64,000 bases of DNA from Schistosoma mansoni (Eukaryota; Platyhelminthes; Trematoda; Strigeidida; Schistosomatidae), in contig NW_017386006.1 in the NCBI RefSeq assembly GCF_000237925.1, positions 372,001 through 436,000 on the forward strand, written 5' to 3'. Position numbers and translations under genes: made by a program. The first letter of the stretch is position 1. Each line of letters opens with the position of its first letter. Positions 46,425-57,479 of this stretch are shown in pieces. Below the pieces are notes generated by a model. The model did not search any database and had not been told where the DNA came from. It saw only the letters and a list, made by a program, of their open reading frames with translations.

Positions 46425-47487
46425 GATTTGCTGTGTTGGACCTTTGTATTGCTGTTTGTCCAGTTGTCCAATGATTCTTTTGTTTCAGTCCCATCTTGGC
46501 CACAATCAGGTGGTGATCTGAAGCTATGTCAGCTCCTCTCCTGGTTCTCACGTCTTCCATTGAACTTGTGAATTCTTTACCGACGCAAATATGACCGATA
46601 TGGTTCTCCGTAGTGTGATCCGGCGAAACCCATGTAGCTTTGTGTATGCGTTTGTGTGGAAATATTGTGCCGCCTATTACCATCTTTTTTCTTGAATGCA
46701 CATAGATTTGCAAATCTGTCACCGTCCTCGTTCCTTTCTCCCAGTCCCCAGTCCATGTCGTCCCATGATATTCCTTTACGTGGTGTTGTCCATTCCGAAA
46801 TCGACGTTTAGTTCTCCCATCAGGATGGTCAGTTCCTTTTCTGAGCACCTCTCTATGATTGGTTGTAGCCACTCATAAAACTGATCTTTATCATGTTCTT
46901 TGCTATCATTGGTGGGTGCATAACAGTGGATAACATTCATTGTGATTCCCTCAATCTTTATTTTGAATGTTGCTTTGATAATTCTAGATACATGAGATTC
47001 CTATCTTATAAGTGCTTCATGTGCTTCTTTGAACAACACCAGTGCAACTCTCTGAGTATGCGGGGCATTTTCTTTTTCGTAACCAGAGTACAGCAGAATT
47101 TCTCCCGAATCTATCCTTTTCTGTTCAGCTTGGGTCCAATGGATATCACTGATTCCGAGCAACACCGAGTTGTATCTCCTCATTTCCGTAACTATTTGAT
47201 TAGTCCTTCCTGTCTCCTACATCGTCCGAACATTCTATATACCCATATTAATTGTTGCTCTGGTTGTTAGAAGAAGCATCGGCTTTGTGACTTCCGTAGA
47301 TTCTTAGCTTTCACTATGTGGTGTCATAATTCTTCTAAACGAAGATCTTTCAACTCAGAGAACAGATTCTAAATGCTTTAACTTGTTTATTCTGGCTAGT
47401 ATTTTCTTTAGCAAGTTTGTTTTCTACGGGATAGGGTGGCTGACCCCACACAAACCCACCTCCTTTATCCGAGCTTTGAGCCCAATG
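46425..47487 (-). mobile_element. RTE LINE piece: decayed endonuclease and 5' UTR (left)
   Basis: A minus-strand 5' part of an SR2-like LINE: 5' untranslated region (about 47330-47487), then APE endonuclease blocks ISDIHWTQ, CYAPTND and SDHHLIV. It carries several stops and a frameshift, and is clearly older than the RT piece beside it. It extends about 57 bp further into the 5' UTR than its mirror copy at 48541. Confidence 0.75.
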
Positions 47488-48540
47488 TAAGTAGTTGTGA
47501 TAATTAACTGATTATAAAAATACACCTTGCTTTTATTTTTACTTTAAAAACGTTTTATAACTAACTGGATCAAAAAAAGAGGCATATGAACATCTCAGGA
47601 CTTCAAAACATTAGAAGGGAAAAACTAATACTGTTATGCATAAACCTGAAAAAAGACTTATTGTTGTTGTTATCAATAAGTCCGATTGCATAAAAAATTG
47701 GAATTGATTCTGTGTAACGGAAGCCAATTTATCATTGATGTTGAATTTGATGAATTACGTAAATCAAAAAGGTGAGGCAACTCGAATATGATGAAATTAT
47801 TTAATGTGAATCGGGTTAACAAAGAAGGATTATAACATTATTAAACTGACTGTCCATCACTCACACGGATGTTTAGTCTCTAGACCACGAACCGGATCCA
47901 ATGTTGTATAAGTCTAATTTCAACCAATCAGTGATACTTCGCAATCACCTTACACTGTCTAGCTTTGCTTTTCTCATTGACCTATTTAGAGAATTTGTTA
48001 CTTACTTACTTACGCCTGTTACTCCCAATGGAGCATAGGCCGCCGACAAGCTTTCTCCAACCCACTCTGTCCTGGGCCTTCTTTTCTAGTTCTATCCAAC
48101 TTTTGTTCATTCTTCTTATATCTGTCTCTATTTCCCGGCGTAATGTGTTCTTTGGTCTTCCTCTTCTCCTTTGACCTTCAGGATTCCATGTGAGGGCTTG
48201 TCTTGTGACACAATTGGGTGATTTCCTCAAAGTGTGCCCAATTCACTTCCAGCGCTTCTTCCTGATTTCTTCCTCCGCTGGATTCTGATTTGTTGTCTCC
48301 CACAGTAACTTGTTGCTGATAGTGTCTGGCCATTGGATCCGAAGTATCTTGCGTAGACAACTGTTAATAAACACTTGTATCTTCTGGATAATGACTTTCG
48401 TAGATCTCCACGTCTCCGCCCCATACAGTAGAACTGTCTTGACATTTGTATTGAAAATTCTAACCTTGGTGTTGGTTGATAATTGTTTTGAGTTCCAGAT
48501 GTTCCTCAGTTGTAAATATGCTGCTCTTGCTTTGCCGATC
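47431..48540. other. palindrome spacer
   Basis: The unpaired centre holds the last of the LINE 5' UTR (to about 47487), about 500 bp of unrecognised AT-rich DNA, and the 3' end of a minus-strand LINE (48001-48540). Confidence 0.85.
47988..48000. repeat. target-site duplication of palindrome LINE, left copy
   Basis: agagaatttgtta, repeated exactly at 50457-50469. Confidence 0.75.
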
Positions 48541-50456
48541 CCGTAGAAAACAAACTTGCTAAAGAAAATACTAGCCAGAATAAACAAGTTAAAGCATTTA
48601 GAATCTGTTCTCTGAGTTGAAAGATCTTCGTTTAGAAGAATTATGACACCACATAGTGAAAGCTAAGAATCTACGGAAGTCACAAAGCCGATGCTTCTTC
48701 TAACAACCAGAGCAACAATTAATATGGGTATATAGAATGTTCGGACGATGTAGGAGACAGGAAGGACTAATCAAATAGTTACGGAAATGAGGAGATACAA
48801 CTCGGTGTTGCTCGGAATCAGTGATATCCATTGGACCCAAGCTGAACAGAAAAGGATAGATTCGGGAGAAATTCTGCTGTACTCTGGTTACGAAAAAGAA
48901 AATGCCCCGCATACTCAGAGAGTTGCACTGGTGTTGTTCAAAGAAGCACATGAAGCACTTATAAGATAGGAATCTCATGTATCTAGAATTATCAAAGCAA
49001 CATTCAAAATAAAGATTGAGGGAATCACAATGAATGTTATCCACTGTTATGCACCCACCAATGATAGCAAAGAACATGATAAAGATCAGTTTTATGAGTG
49101 GCTACAACCAATCATAGAGAGGTGCTCAGAAAAGGAACTGACCATCCTGATGGGAGAACTAAACGTCGATTTCGGAATGGACAACACCACGTAAAGGAAT
49201 ATCATGGGACGACATGGACTGGGGACTGGGAGAAAGGAACGAGGACGGTGACAGATTTGCAAATCTATGTGCATTCAAGAAAAAAGATGGTAATAGGCGG
49301 CACAATATTTCCACACAAACGCATACACAAAGCTACATGGGTTTCGCCGGATCACACTACGGAGAACCATATCGGTCATATTTGCGTCGGTAAAGAATTC
49401 ACAAGTTCAATGGAAGACGTGAGAACCAGGAGAGGAGCTGACATAGCTTCAGATCACCACCTGATTGTGGCCAAGATGGGACTGAAACAAAAGAATCATT
49501 GGACAACTGGACAAACAGCAATACAAAGGTCCAACACAGCAAATCTGTAAATATGCTGCTCTTGCTTTGCCGATCCTCGCCCTCACATCTGCATCTGATC
49601 CACCGTGTTCATCAATGATGCTGTCCAGATATGTAAAAGTCTCCACATCTTCCAAAGCTTCTCTGTGAAGTGTAATTTGATTGGTGCATGTTGTATTGTA
49701 TCGGAGAATCTTGCTTTTCCGTTTGTTTATATTGAGACCTACTGCTGCTGAGGCTGCTGCTACACTGGTCGTTTTCTCCTGCATTTGCTGTTGAGTTTGT
49801 GATAGAAGAGCCAGATTATCTGCGAAGTCTAAATCGTCCAGCTGCATCCTGCCTGTCCACTGTATCCCGTGATTTCCTCCAGATGTTGACGTCTTCATGA
49901 TCCAGTCGATCACCAGGAGAAAGAGAAAGGGTGAGAGTATGCAACCTTGTCTAACACCGGTCTTTACTTCAAACGAGTCGGTGAGTTGTCCTCCGCGGAC
50001 GATTTGGCAGTCTAGTCCATCATAGGAGTTCCGTATGATATTGACTATCTTTTCAGGCACGCCGTAGTGTCGAAGAAGCCTCCATAGTGTCGTCCTGTCC
50101 ACGCTATCAAATGCCTTCTCGTAGTCGATGAAGTTGATGTAGAGTGATGAGTTCCATTCGATTGATTGTTCCACAATGATACGTAGAGTTGCGATTTGAT
50201 CTGTGCACGATCTATCCTTACGAAATCCAGCTTGTTGACCTCGAAGTTGGGCGTCCACGGAATCCTTCATCCTGTTTAACAATACTCTGTTGAAGACTTT
50301 TCCTGGTATTGAGAGAAGAGTGATGCCCCTGTAGTTGTCGCACTTGCTGAGATCGCCTTTGTTTGGTATCTTGATCAGAAGTCCTTTTTTCCAATCTATT
50401 GGTACTTGTTCTTCGTCCCAAATCTTACTGAAGAGGATGTGGAGTATCTTTGCAGG
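48001..50456 (-). mobile_element. 5'-truncated RTE LINE with internal insertion and TSD
   Basis: Minus-strand SR2-like copy. RT from 50456 to 49546, a foreign 1-kb block (48541-49545), then the C-terminal part ([25 protein letters not shown]) and a gtaa-type tail at 48001-48012. A 13-bp direct repeat flanks the whole. The copy begins within the RT, so it is 5'-truncated at insertion. The two coding pieces are otherwise little damaged. Confidence 0.8.
48541..49545 (+). mobile_element. LINE endonuclease block inserted inside the LINE
   Basis: A plus-strand 5' UTR plus endonuclease piece of the same LINE clade, with stops in the endonuclease. It has no RT and no LINE 3' end. It is flanked by a 31-bp direct repeat of host-LINE sequence (tgtaaatatgctgctcttgc..., 48511-48541 and 49546-49576). 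Its inverted copy is 46425-47429. Confidence 0.75.
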
Positions 50457-50469
50457 AGAGAATTTGTTA
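50457..50469. repeat. target-site duplication of palindrome LINE, right copy
   Basis: Exact match to 47988-48000. Confidence 0.75.
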
Positions 50470-51554
50470 TTAACAAAAATCAATTTATTACCAATGTGTG
50501 TATGACACATTGGAAATTTGTCTTCTGATACCATCATAAAAATACTCAGAATAGCAATTATATTTCAATCTTCATGGTAAAATCATAAGGAGAATAAATG
50601 TGTAAATATTGTTATGATTAAACCATATTAATAAGACTTTCATGAAGCTGTTTCTAGACTAATTCCTTACTAGAAGTAAACATTACGGATCAGTTACCTT
50701 ATATCTAGTAATTACAAACCTCACTTCAGTTATATTTCTCACTTCTTCATTGTATCCACGTACAAAAATCTATAGCCTATATGAAGAATTCCTACCATAG
50801 GTCAGTCAGTTGAGCAAGAAGTAGGAACTAAATATGAAGAGGACTATCCAGAACGGTAATCTTTTAACTTATGGGTCTTTGCTTTAATTTTCTTTGTTTT
50901 GTTATAGATATTAATGTGAACGTTCCAATGTGACTGTAAAAGCATAAGATTACAGTACTTATTTTATCCGTTCCAAACATGGTATTTCGATTTTATTACC
51001 ATCAATTTACTGGATTTGAAAACATCACATCTTAAGTATGAACAGCCAGTTGAATGATCAATTACATTACATTAAATGATGCAAAAACCTGATAACACAA
51101 CATCTAAATATTGGCGCTATTTCACTAAACGTTGTTCTTCGCAAAGACTAAACGTACTGTAGAATCTCTGAAGACAATACAACTAAACACATTATCAATA
51201 ACTGTCACTTAATATTCAGCACAAAAGTGTTGTGGAAAGCTAAACTGAACAATTTAGTGACTGTATTCTTTCATTTAGCTTTTCCGACACAGCATTAATG
51301 AGTGACATTTCAGAATCCTCATAATTTTACAGCTATATGATCATCTTTGAATTTTACTATGTCTATCGTGTGCTACCAAGTTTCTTAATAACGATAGCTA
51401 TATGAATTCAATATTTGTGATCATTATGGTGTGTACATAATCTACGATGCTTTTCTTTAAAATAATATCACTTCTAATTCTGAGTTTTGCATAGATTTTA
51501 TCCTTCACATTTACACAATGACTGAATTTAGTTAGGAAACTGTTATCGATTCGT

Positions 51555-51679
51555 GAAAAAGTGGACAACTCATTTGTCCAATTGTGGGACTCATCAGCAA
51601 AACACTGTAGAATGTTGATTGATTAGTATGAAAGTAGGTTGACGGTTAAGATGCATGGACTCTTCGTGTTTGTGCTGTA
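51555..51679 (-). mobile_element. SINE remnant with hammerhead-like core (right arm)
   Basis: Mirror of 44291-44415. The core reads ctgatgagtcccacaattgg on minus, with the same loss of GAAA. Confidence 0.5.
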
Positions 51680-52319
51680 GTGGTTTTGAGGATGCACAAT
51701 GTTGAATAGTACTATACAATGATGAAACAATTTTTCACTGAGTCCTAATTCTCACTTTTTGTCTAACTAATTCAGTTAGTGATGTAAATTACTACATAAC
51801 AATTGCGTAACACTTGATCATTTCGAATAAATTGAGCATTGAGTAGATTGTTTTGTAATAACAAATAGAATAATATTAATGATAATTAACGTTTGGTTTC
51901 AATTCACATGAATTTTTGTGTTTTATAGTTAAACCGATTGAGTTGACAATGAACACTTAAATTAGTGAACATATTTACACTTTAATGAATAATAATAGCA
52001 ATAATAATATTATTAATAGTGTTTATTTCTGCATACTTGTTATTGTGGCACCACAAACAGATGATGTTCAGTGTAATTTAAATGTGAAATAATATTTATT
52101 TTGATTAGGATTTATAAAATTGTTGTTAGATGGATCAGATATATTAGTAGGATTAGTTTCATTAAAAATAAATAAACAAATCCTTCATCTATGATCCTTA
52201 AAATAAGTGTTGTACATGATGGAATGTAAAGTGTTGGTTTAAACATATTATCTCACAGTAGTCTACAGTTTAGTAGATAAATAAAGGATATATATATATA
52301 TATCTTTCATTTTCGATTA

Positions 52320-52967
52320 TTAGAATTCAGAGAAGGAAAGAGAGCTATTCCTACGAGAATTATTTTCCTCTTCTCCAGCATCACGTCTACTTCTAGATCT
52401 ACTATTCGTAATTCCTTTTGAAGATTTACCATCAGAATCACTATCAAAACTGAATTTTATTTTGACATGTTTAGCATTTTCTCTGTTTGATCCTAATCCC
52501 ATACTTTTACGTTTATAAGATACATTACCATTGATATTGAAATTGTCAAAGGAAAATCTTTTCGAGTAACTCTTTCGTTTTCCACCTCTCTTCAATTTGG
52601 AATATTGGAATGTGCGTCTTCCATACTTGTCATATGAACCCTTCACCTTGAATCTGGATGAACGAGTTGATAAACTGTCATATTCCCCTCGTCCATGTCT
52701 ATTAAAATTACCTTTGGCATTTGCTTCTCCCTCTTCTTTAAATGCATATCTTCGGTTCGATCCTCCTGATAACCATGATAAGTCGAATTCACCACCAAAT
52801 GTGCTCCTATGTTTTTCATCATTCTTTTCATTCTTGTGTGCTGATCTATTAGAGTTCATTGTTGTAGCAAAGGAGTCACGACGATTGCTAATATCTGAAC
52901 TCTCATCTATGTGGTTGCTTAGTATGGTAGGTAGGAATATGAAGGATAACAATGTGATTATCTTCAT
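52320..52967 (-). CDS. secreted basic protein, TES-like, type D (right arm)
   Basis: 215 aa, identical in protein to the 43003-43650 gene: signal peptide 1-17, YDKYGR 112-117, FNINGNV 143-149, SRSRSRR 190-196. The flanks are the same for kilobases on both sides, so promoter and 3' signals are duplicated as well. Lack of any residue difference implies a very recent duplication or gene conversion between arms. It is transcribed towards the palindrome centre, as is its partner, so the two copies are convergent. Role as for the left copy. Confidence 0.7.
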   Translation of the reverse strand: MKIITLLSFIFLPTILSNHIDESSDISNRRDSFATTMNSNRSAHKNEKNDEKHRSTFGGEFDLSWLSGGSNRRYAFKEEGEANAKGNFNRHGRGEYDSLSTRSSRFKVKGSYDKYGRRTFQYSKLKRGGKRKSYSKRFSFDNFNINGNVSYKRKSMGLGSNRENAKHVKIKFSFDSDSDGKSSKGITNSRSRSRRDAGEEENNSRRNSSLSFSEF

Positions 52968-54348
52968 TCTTGTATTTTCTCATATAATTATCTCGTTACA
53001 ACAATTCGGTCATTAAATTTTAATTCCTTCCAATTATATACTTGTTAACTGGAATTGCAATTTTATGTAATGTTCGCAATTCACTTTCATGAAATTGCAC
53101 TCGATTGATCGATTGTTTGTTATGTTTCAACTTAATGGTAAGGGTGAATTGATGTTAGATAAACGACGCAATGCTTTGTGATAAATCTCTCCTTAAATAG
53201 AGACTAGAAATGAGATTGAGAAAATGCATACTATTTGCCACTCCCTAAATACTTTTCGACGGATGCATTCTTTGAAATTTTAGTAAGTACACAGACCTAC
53301 TTACTGATGAAACCAGTTTTCATTTACGCTAATGATTGATAAGCATGTTCATAGCAAGTGTTGAATAACTGTATTTTCGGTTAAAGATTTTCATTCTTCT
53401 TTAAATGTTAGAATAAAGAAATTCATTTTCCTTTTGAGAATTTCCATCTGTGTATTCACATTTATGTTTTTCACACATGAAATGTTGTAGTTGTCGACGT
53501 ATGTGTTGTTCTTTTGTGTTCTGTTTTACCAGGATTATCTGTTTTTTAATATATTTGTATTGTAAATTTTCATTTTGTTTTATCGTCGCACACAATTTAC
53601 TATTTATGCTGAACATAAAGTATTTTTTGTTTTGCACATTCTTCTGATTTTGTGTTTTATGTTAGTTGATTAACAATAGTTTCGTACATGGAAATGTTTG
53701 CTGAAGGAACAGCATGTGTATCACCGTTCCTTTTTATCAAATTCACAGTCTCCGTGTAGATCAGCATAGAAATATTTCGAATTTGTTTCGATAAAACAAA
53801 TTAAGTGTTCTGTATAAATTTGCTACGGTTCTAAAGCTAACCTTGCTTATATAAGTGTTTTTTGTCATCCGGTCAAAATGTCTGTACTTTTATTAAATGT
53901 GTAATGTTTGGTTTTTATTCTGTTGATAATCTGGATTGTCTATTTTTCTAATACTATGAGAAAGTTTGCTTTGAATTTTTGAACAGACTTGTTTACTTCA
54001 CTGTTTCATTTAATTTTGCCAGTGATGTTTCGTAATTTATTACTTCTTTTTCTACCTTGTGTGATTTAGTTAGTAGTCTAGGTTTGTTTTTTCTCTTTTC
54101 AGATTCTTGGTGTGTAATTGTTTTGTCTTGTATGTCATTTTTTTATTGAATAAGCTAATGTTTATGTATGATAGATTTTGGATGTTATTGTGCATGGGAT
54201 TATCTAGTAGTCGGTTGTTTATGGTAAAATATGGAGAAGAGATATGGCAATCATGCAGATAAGAGGCATAGATATTTAAATAAAGACAGAACAAATATTG
54301 ATGCAGAATAGTATGAATTCATTATATTTCGTGATTTCTCATCAGCTG

Positions 54349-54548
54349 NNNNNNNNNNNNNNNNNNNNNNNNNNNNNNNNNNNNNNNNNNNNNNNNNNNN
54401 NNNNNNNNNNNNNNNNNNNNNNNNNNNNNNNNNNNNNNNNNNNNNNNNNNNNNNNNNNNNNNNNNNNNNNNNNNNNNNNNNNNNNNNNNNNNNNNNNNNN
54501 NNNNNNNNNNNNNNNNNNNNNNNNNNNNNNNNNNNNNNNNNNNNNNNN
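54349..54548. other. assembly gap (200 N)
   Basis: Exactly 200 N, so a placeholder size. It replaces the part corresponding to about 41457-41621 in the left arm, that is the loop and one arm of the foldback element. Confidence 0.95.
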
Positions 54549-54670
54549 TGCCATTAAATATTTGTTCTGTCTTTATTTAAATTCATAAAGAGAACTAACT
54601 GCATGAAATTTTTGCATGGCTATTTATTGATCTACCCTTCAAAGATTTTTTATCCAACGTTTTAGTATAT

Positions 54671-54831
54671 CTGGCATATGTCTAGTAGTGGAACCTAGGC
54701 TGCTCGTTCTGTTTAATTACAGACTCTTTGGATGAATGTTCATAATGGACTTGAACTCAGTACTTATCGATTCGAACGCTCAACTCGTTATTTACAGAGC
54801 TACTGAATACAGATAGCCCCTAGGTTGTTAG
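54671..54831 (-). mobile_element. tRNA-headed SINE-like remnant (right arm)
   Basis: Mirror of 41185-41345: tggacttgaactc and ctcgttatttacagagcta on plus. Confidence 0.35.
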
Positions 54832-55180
54832 AAGATGTATTAAGGTGTTAATACGGAATGGGTTTGCAATTATCTGTTTTTGTTATCCTAAACTGGAACT
54901 CGTCAGTTTGTATGCATCCTGAGAGGATCGGAACTTGCCGATTATACTAAATAAAGCTTTATGGCCGTAACATTCTCGGAATGCATTTATAGGAAAAACA
55001 ACATCTAATGTTTTGCAGTTCTGAGTGTTAGAGACGGGGAATTGTAACCCTATACTAATGATTTTGCAAGGTTTGCACTTAAATAGCAAGAAACACAATA
55101 GTCTCCTTTACCTATCAAGAAATATACTCATTTTATGAATAACACGAATATCATTTATTATTAATTACATAATGTTTTGA

Positions 55181-55897
55181 CTATAGTTGGGATTGTTTAC
55201 CGGATAATGGAATTGATGCATTACTTGAGTTTCCATAATTCGTAGTAAAGTTTTTCTCTAATGACCTGTATCCACCTTGAAAAACTGGTGATTTAGAATA
55301 TTCCGGCTTTTCATTGATGTTAGTATTAGAATCTCTATTATTCATATGATCCTTTTTTATGTAACGACCATTTTTCTCAGATTTTGTTATCTTTCTTTTA
55401 TTTCGTGTTGTTTTAATATTTCCAACTACATCAAAAACGTTAAGAAACATATTTTCACGATAACCATTGGATCGTCCACGTGTTTGAAATCGTGAATAAT
55501 CATTTCGTCGACCATATCTATCTGTTCCAGAATGTAATGTGAAATATGTACTTTCTGAATAACTGCCACCTTTTGCACTATTTCCACGAGATTGAATTTG
55601 ATCATTCCTATATGTATAACCATGATATCTAGATCGAATAGATTTTTTATTTCTTTCAAAATTTTCATCATCATCATCATCATCATTATTATTCCTTGTT
55701 TCTTTGTTATGTGAATTTTGTTCTGATTCACTATGGACATTCTTAGATTGATAGTTCCCTTGATTATTATTATTGTAAGTATGATGATATGAATATTGAT
55801 TCTGATTTTGATTATTATTATCATAATAATTAGATTTGATAACTGTTATAAATAGTGATAATATAATGAATACAAGTAGTATATGTATGTATTTCAT
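55181..55897 (-). CDS. secreted Asn-rich protein, TES-like, type C (right arm)
   Basis: 238 aa, equal to the 40119-40835 protein except residue 63 (His here, Tyr there). Signal peptide 1-22, Asn/Gln-rich stretch 23-72, six-Asp run, DRYGRR 126-131, FDVVGNI 155-161. The palindrome ends only 97 bp upstream of the start codon (at 55994), so the proximal promoter is shared but distal upstream sequence is not. The TATA-like run at about 40000 in the left copy has no counterpart here, so the two copies could be expressed differently. Confidence 0.65.
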   Translation of the reverse strand: MKYIHILLVFIILSLFITVIKSNYYDNNNQNQNQYSYHHTYNNNNQGNYQSKNVHSESEQNSHNKETRNNNDDDDDDENFERNKKSIRSRYHGYTYRNDQIQSRGNSAKGGSYSESTYFTLHSGTDRYGRRNDYSRFQTRGRSNGYRENMFLNVFDVVGNIKTTRNKRKITKSEKNGRYIKKDHMNNRDSNTNINEKPEYSKSPVFQGGYRSLEKNFTTNYGNSSNASIPLSGKQSQL

Positions 55898-56009
55898 AAT
55901 TTAATTCTAAGTAGATAATTTTAAATTAATCATAAATAATTTTAACTAAAATTCAATGTGCTTTAATATTAATATTTGATACATAGATATTATGAGATTG
56001 TGATTATAG

Positions 56010-56190
56010 ATAGTGGACAGTAAACCCTGAACCTAGTTTTCATACTATTCGGCGCTCATCAGCAAGGAGTTTCTGTAATTCTTGGAGAACTGACGGATTC
56101 GATCCGATGTCACTCAGCTTCACAGTCAGAGACGTTACCAGTTAACTTTTCGAGACTCAATCGGCCCGCTGTAAGACTAAGATGTATGTA
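56010..56190 (-). mobile_element. tRNA-headed SINE-like element with hammerhead-like core
   Basis: On minus, ggtaacgtctctgactgtgaag is followed by cggatcgaatccg (B-box-like), then gctgatgagcgccgaatagtatgaaaac, which has CTGATGAG and GAAA around a short loop. It is a different subfamily from the Smalpha copies at 38.6-39.2 kb. It directly borders the palindrome's right outer end. Confidence 0.5.
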
Positions 56191-56800
56191 CGATTGTTTG
56201 ATCTTTGGTTATCATGTTTGTCAATTCGTTCTGAGTGCAGATCTATAGAATTCCATCAGTCAACTTTGAAAATCTTATGACTACTAATTAACTGCTCACA
56301 AATTCAGCCACTTACAAACAAAATCATTTCGATAATTTTAAAAATTCTTTTCGTCACCTTATTATTATTATATCATAACTAATTTTCTAATAGTTAGTTC
56401 CCTACATTTTTTTCTAGATATCTGAATGTCATTTTTACATAAGACATTTCTGCACACATTTTTCATTTAATATTTTGGTTTATCCGATTTATTCAAAATT
56501 CATTGGTCAAACTGTTTGTCATTTTCAAATACAGACTTTCTTATGTCTGCTTTCTGAGAGGGGACTCATGCGGCATGCATCTTATTTAACGTTTACTTGA
56601 CACTTCCAGTTGTGGTTGTGCAAACAGTATGCATGTTTCTATACTTGACATTTCCTTGGCAGTTTGATAGTCTATCACTTTGGAATCAGTCTACAAGCAA
56701 GATGTAGCTTCTGTTTATCCCCCTCATCTCTTTGTTCAACACTGTCTGATGAAACTGTGAGCAGTTGAATTGCATTAAAATATTTTGAACGCATAGACGT
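56191..56800. other. no gene seen
   Basis: AT-rich, unsupported. Confidence 0.5.
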
Positions 56801-57000
56801 GTAGCCTCAAAGTCGGACTAACCGTTTTATAGAATGAAGTTGACTTTGTGAACGAAACCAAAGGTCATGGTTTCGATTGCCTGTAAGGAAGTCATGGATA
56901 CTCATTGCTCAGGAGTCCCAAACCTCTATGAAATGGGCTTCCAGTGCTTCCATAGTTTTTAACAGCTGTTTAGCTAAGGTGAGTTCGTGATTTATAATCT
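56801..57000 (+). mobile_element. decayed hammerhead SINE-like remnant
   Basis: aaggtcatggtttcgattgcc (B-box-like) is followed by attgctcaggagtcccaaac, atgaaatgggcttccagtgcttcc and gtgagttcgtgattta, in the order of the Smalpha body. It is heavily diverged. Confidence 0.5.
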
Positions 57001-57470
57001 ATACAACAACTTAGGTTACATCACTATGATGAGTATACGCTACAAAAACCGAATAAATACTCAGTAACTGGAACGACTATTCTCTTTTATATAAAGCGGA
57101 TAACAATTAGAAGCAGTTTAAGTCCCAAAGTTTTATGTCTGTTAAAACATTTTTAGGGAATATAGAATCTTTCAAGACTAACAGGTCCTGAAAATGTTTA
57201 TCAATTAACGATTCAATAATCAGATTCACAAATGTTATTTCTAATTGACATCGGAGTTTGATAACTAGAAAATCTAAATTTACATTCTAAACAACTGGCA
57301 AGCAAGTTTGACTAGCTCACTTCTTCGAAATCATTATTGAGAGTAATTTGCAAGCTATGTTTTGAATATGTAGCATCTAATCCTATGTCAAACCCTCATG
57401 GTTGTTTTAGGCTTCGGACAGATCGATTTATTCATTCTTTTCAAGTCACATTTCGACCTTTAATTATTCT
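57001..57470. other. no gene seen
   Basis: AT-rich sequence with no supported frame, domain or repeat. Confidence 0.5.
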
Positions 57471-57479
57471 CATATTAAC

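Larger units (their letters stand above)
40022..47430 (+). repeat. giant palindrome, left arm (7.4 kb)
   Basis: It pairs with 48541-55994. Coordinates sum to 96016 outside the foldback and assembly gap, and to 95970 inside. The outer limit is sharp: pairing ends at cataatatc (40022) against gatattatg (55994). The inner limit is tttctacggg against cccgtag. Only scattered base differences are seen (for example one Tyr/His in the 40119 gene, and three or four residues in the LINE RT). Confidence 0.95.
48541..55994 (-). repeat. giant palindrome, right arm
   Basis: Inverted partner of 40022-47430. It is complete except for the N gap at 54349-54548. Confidence 0.95.
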
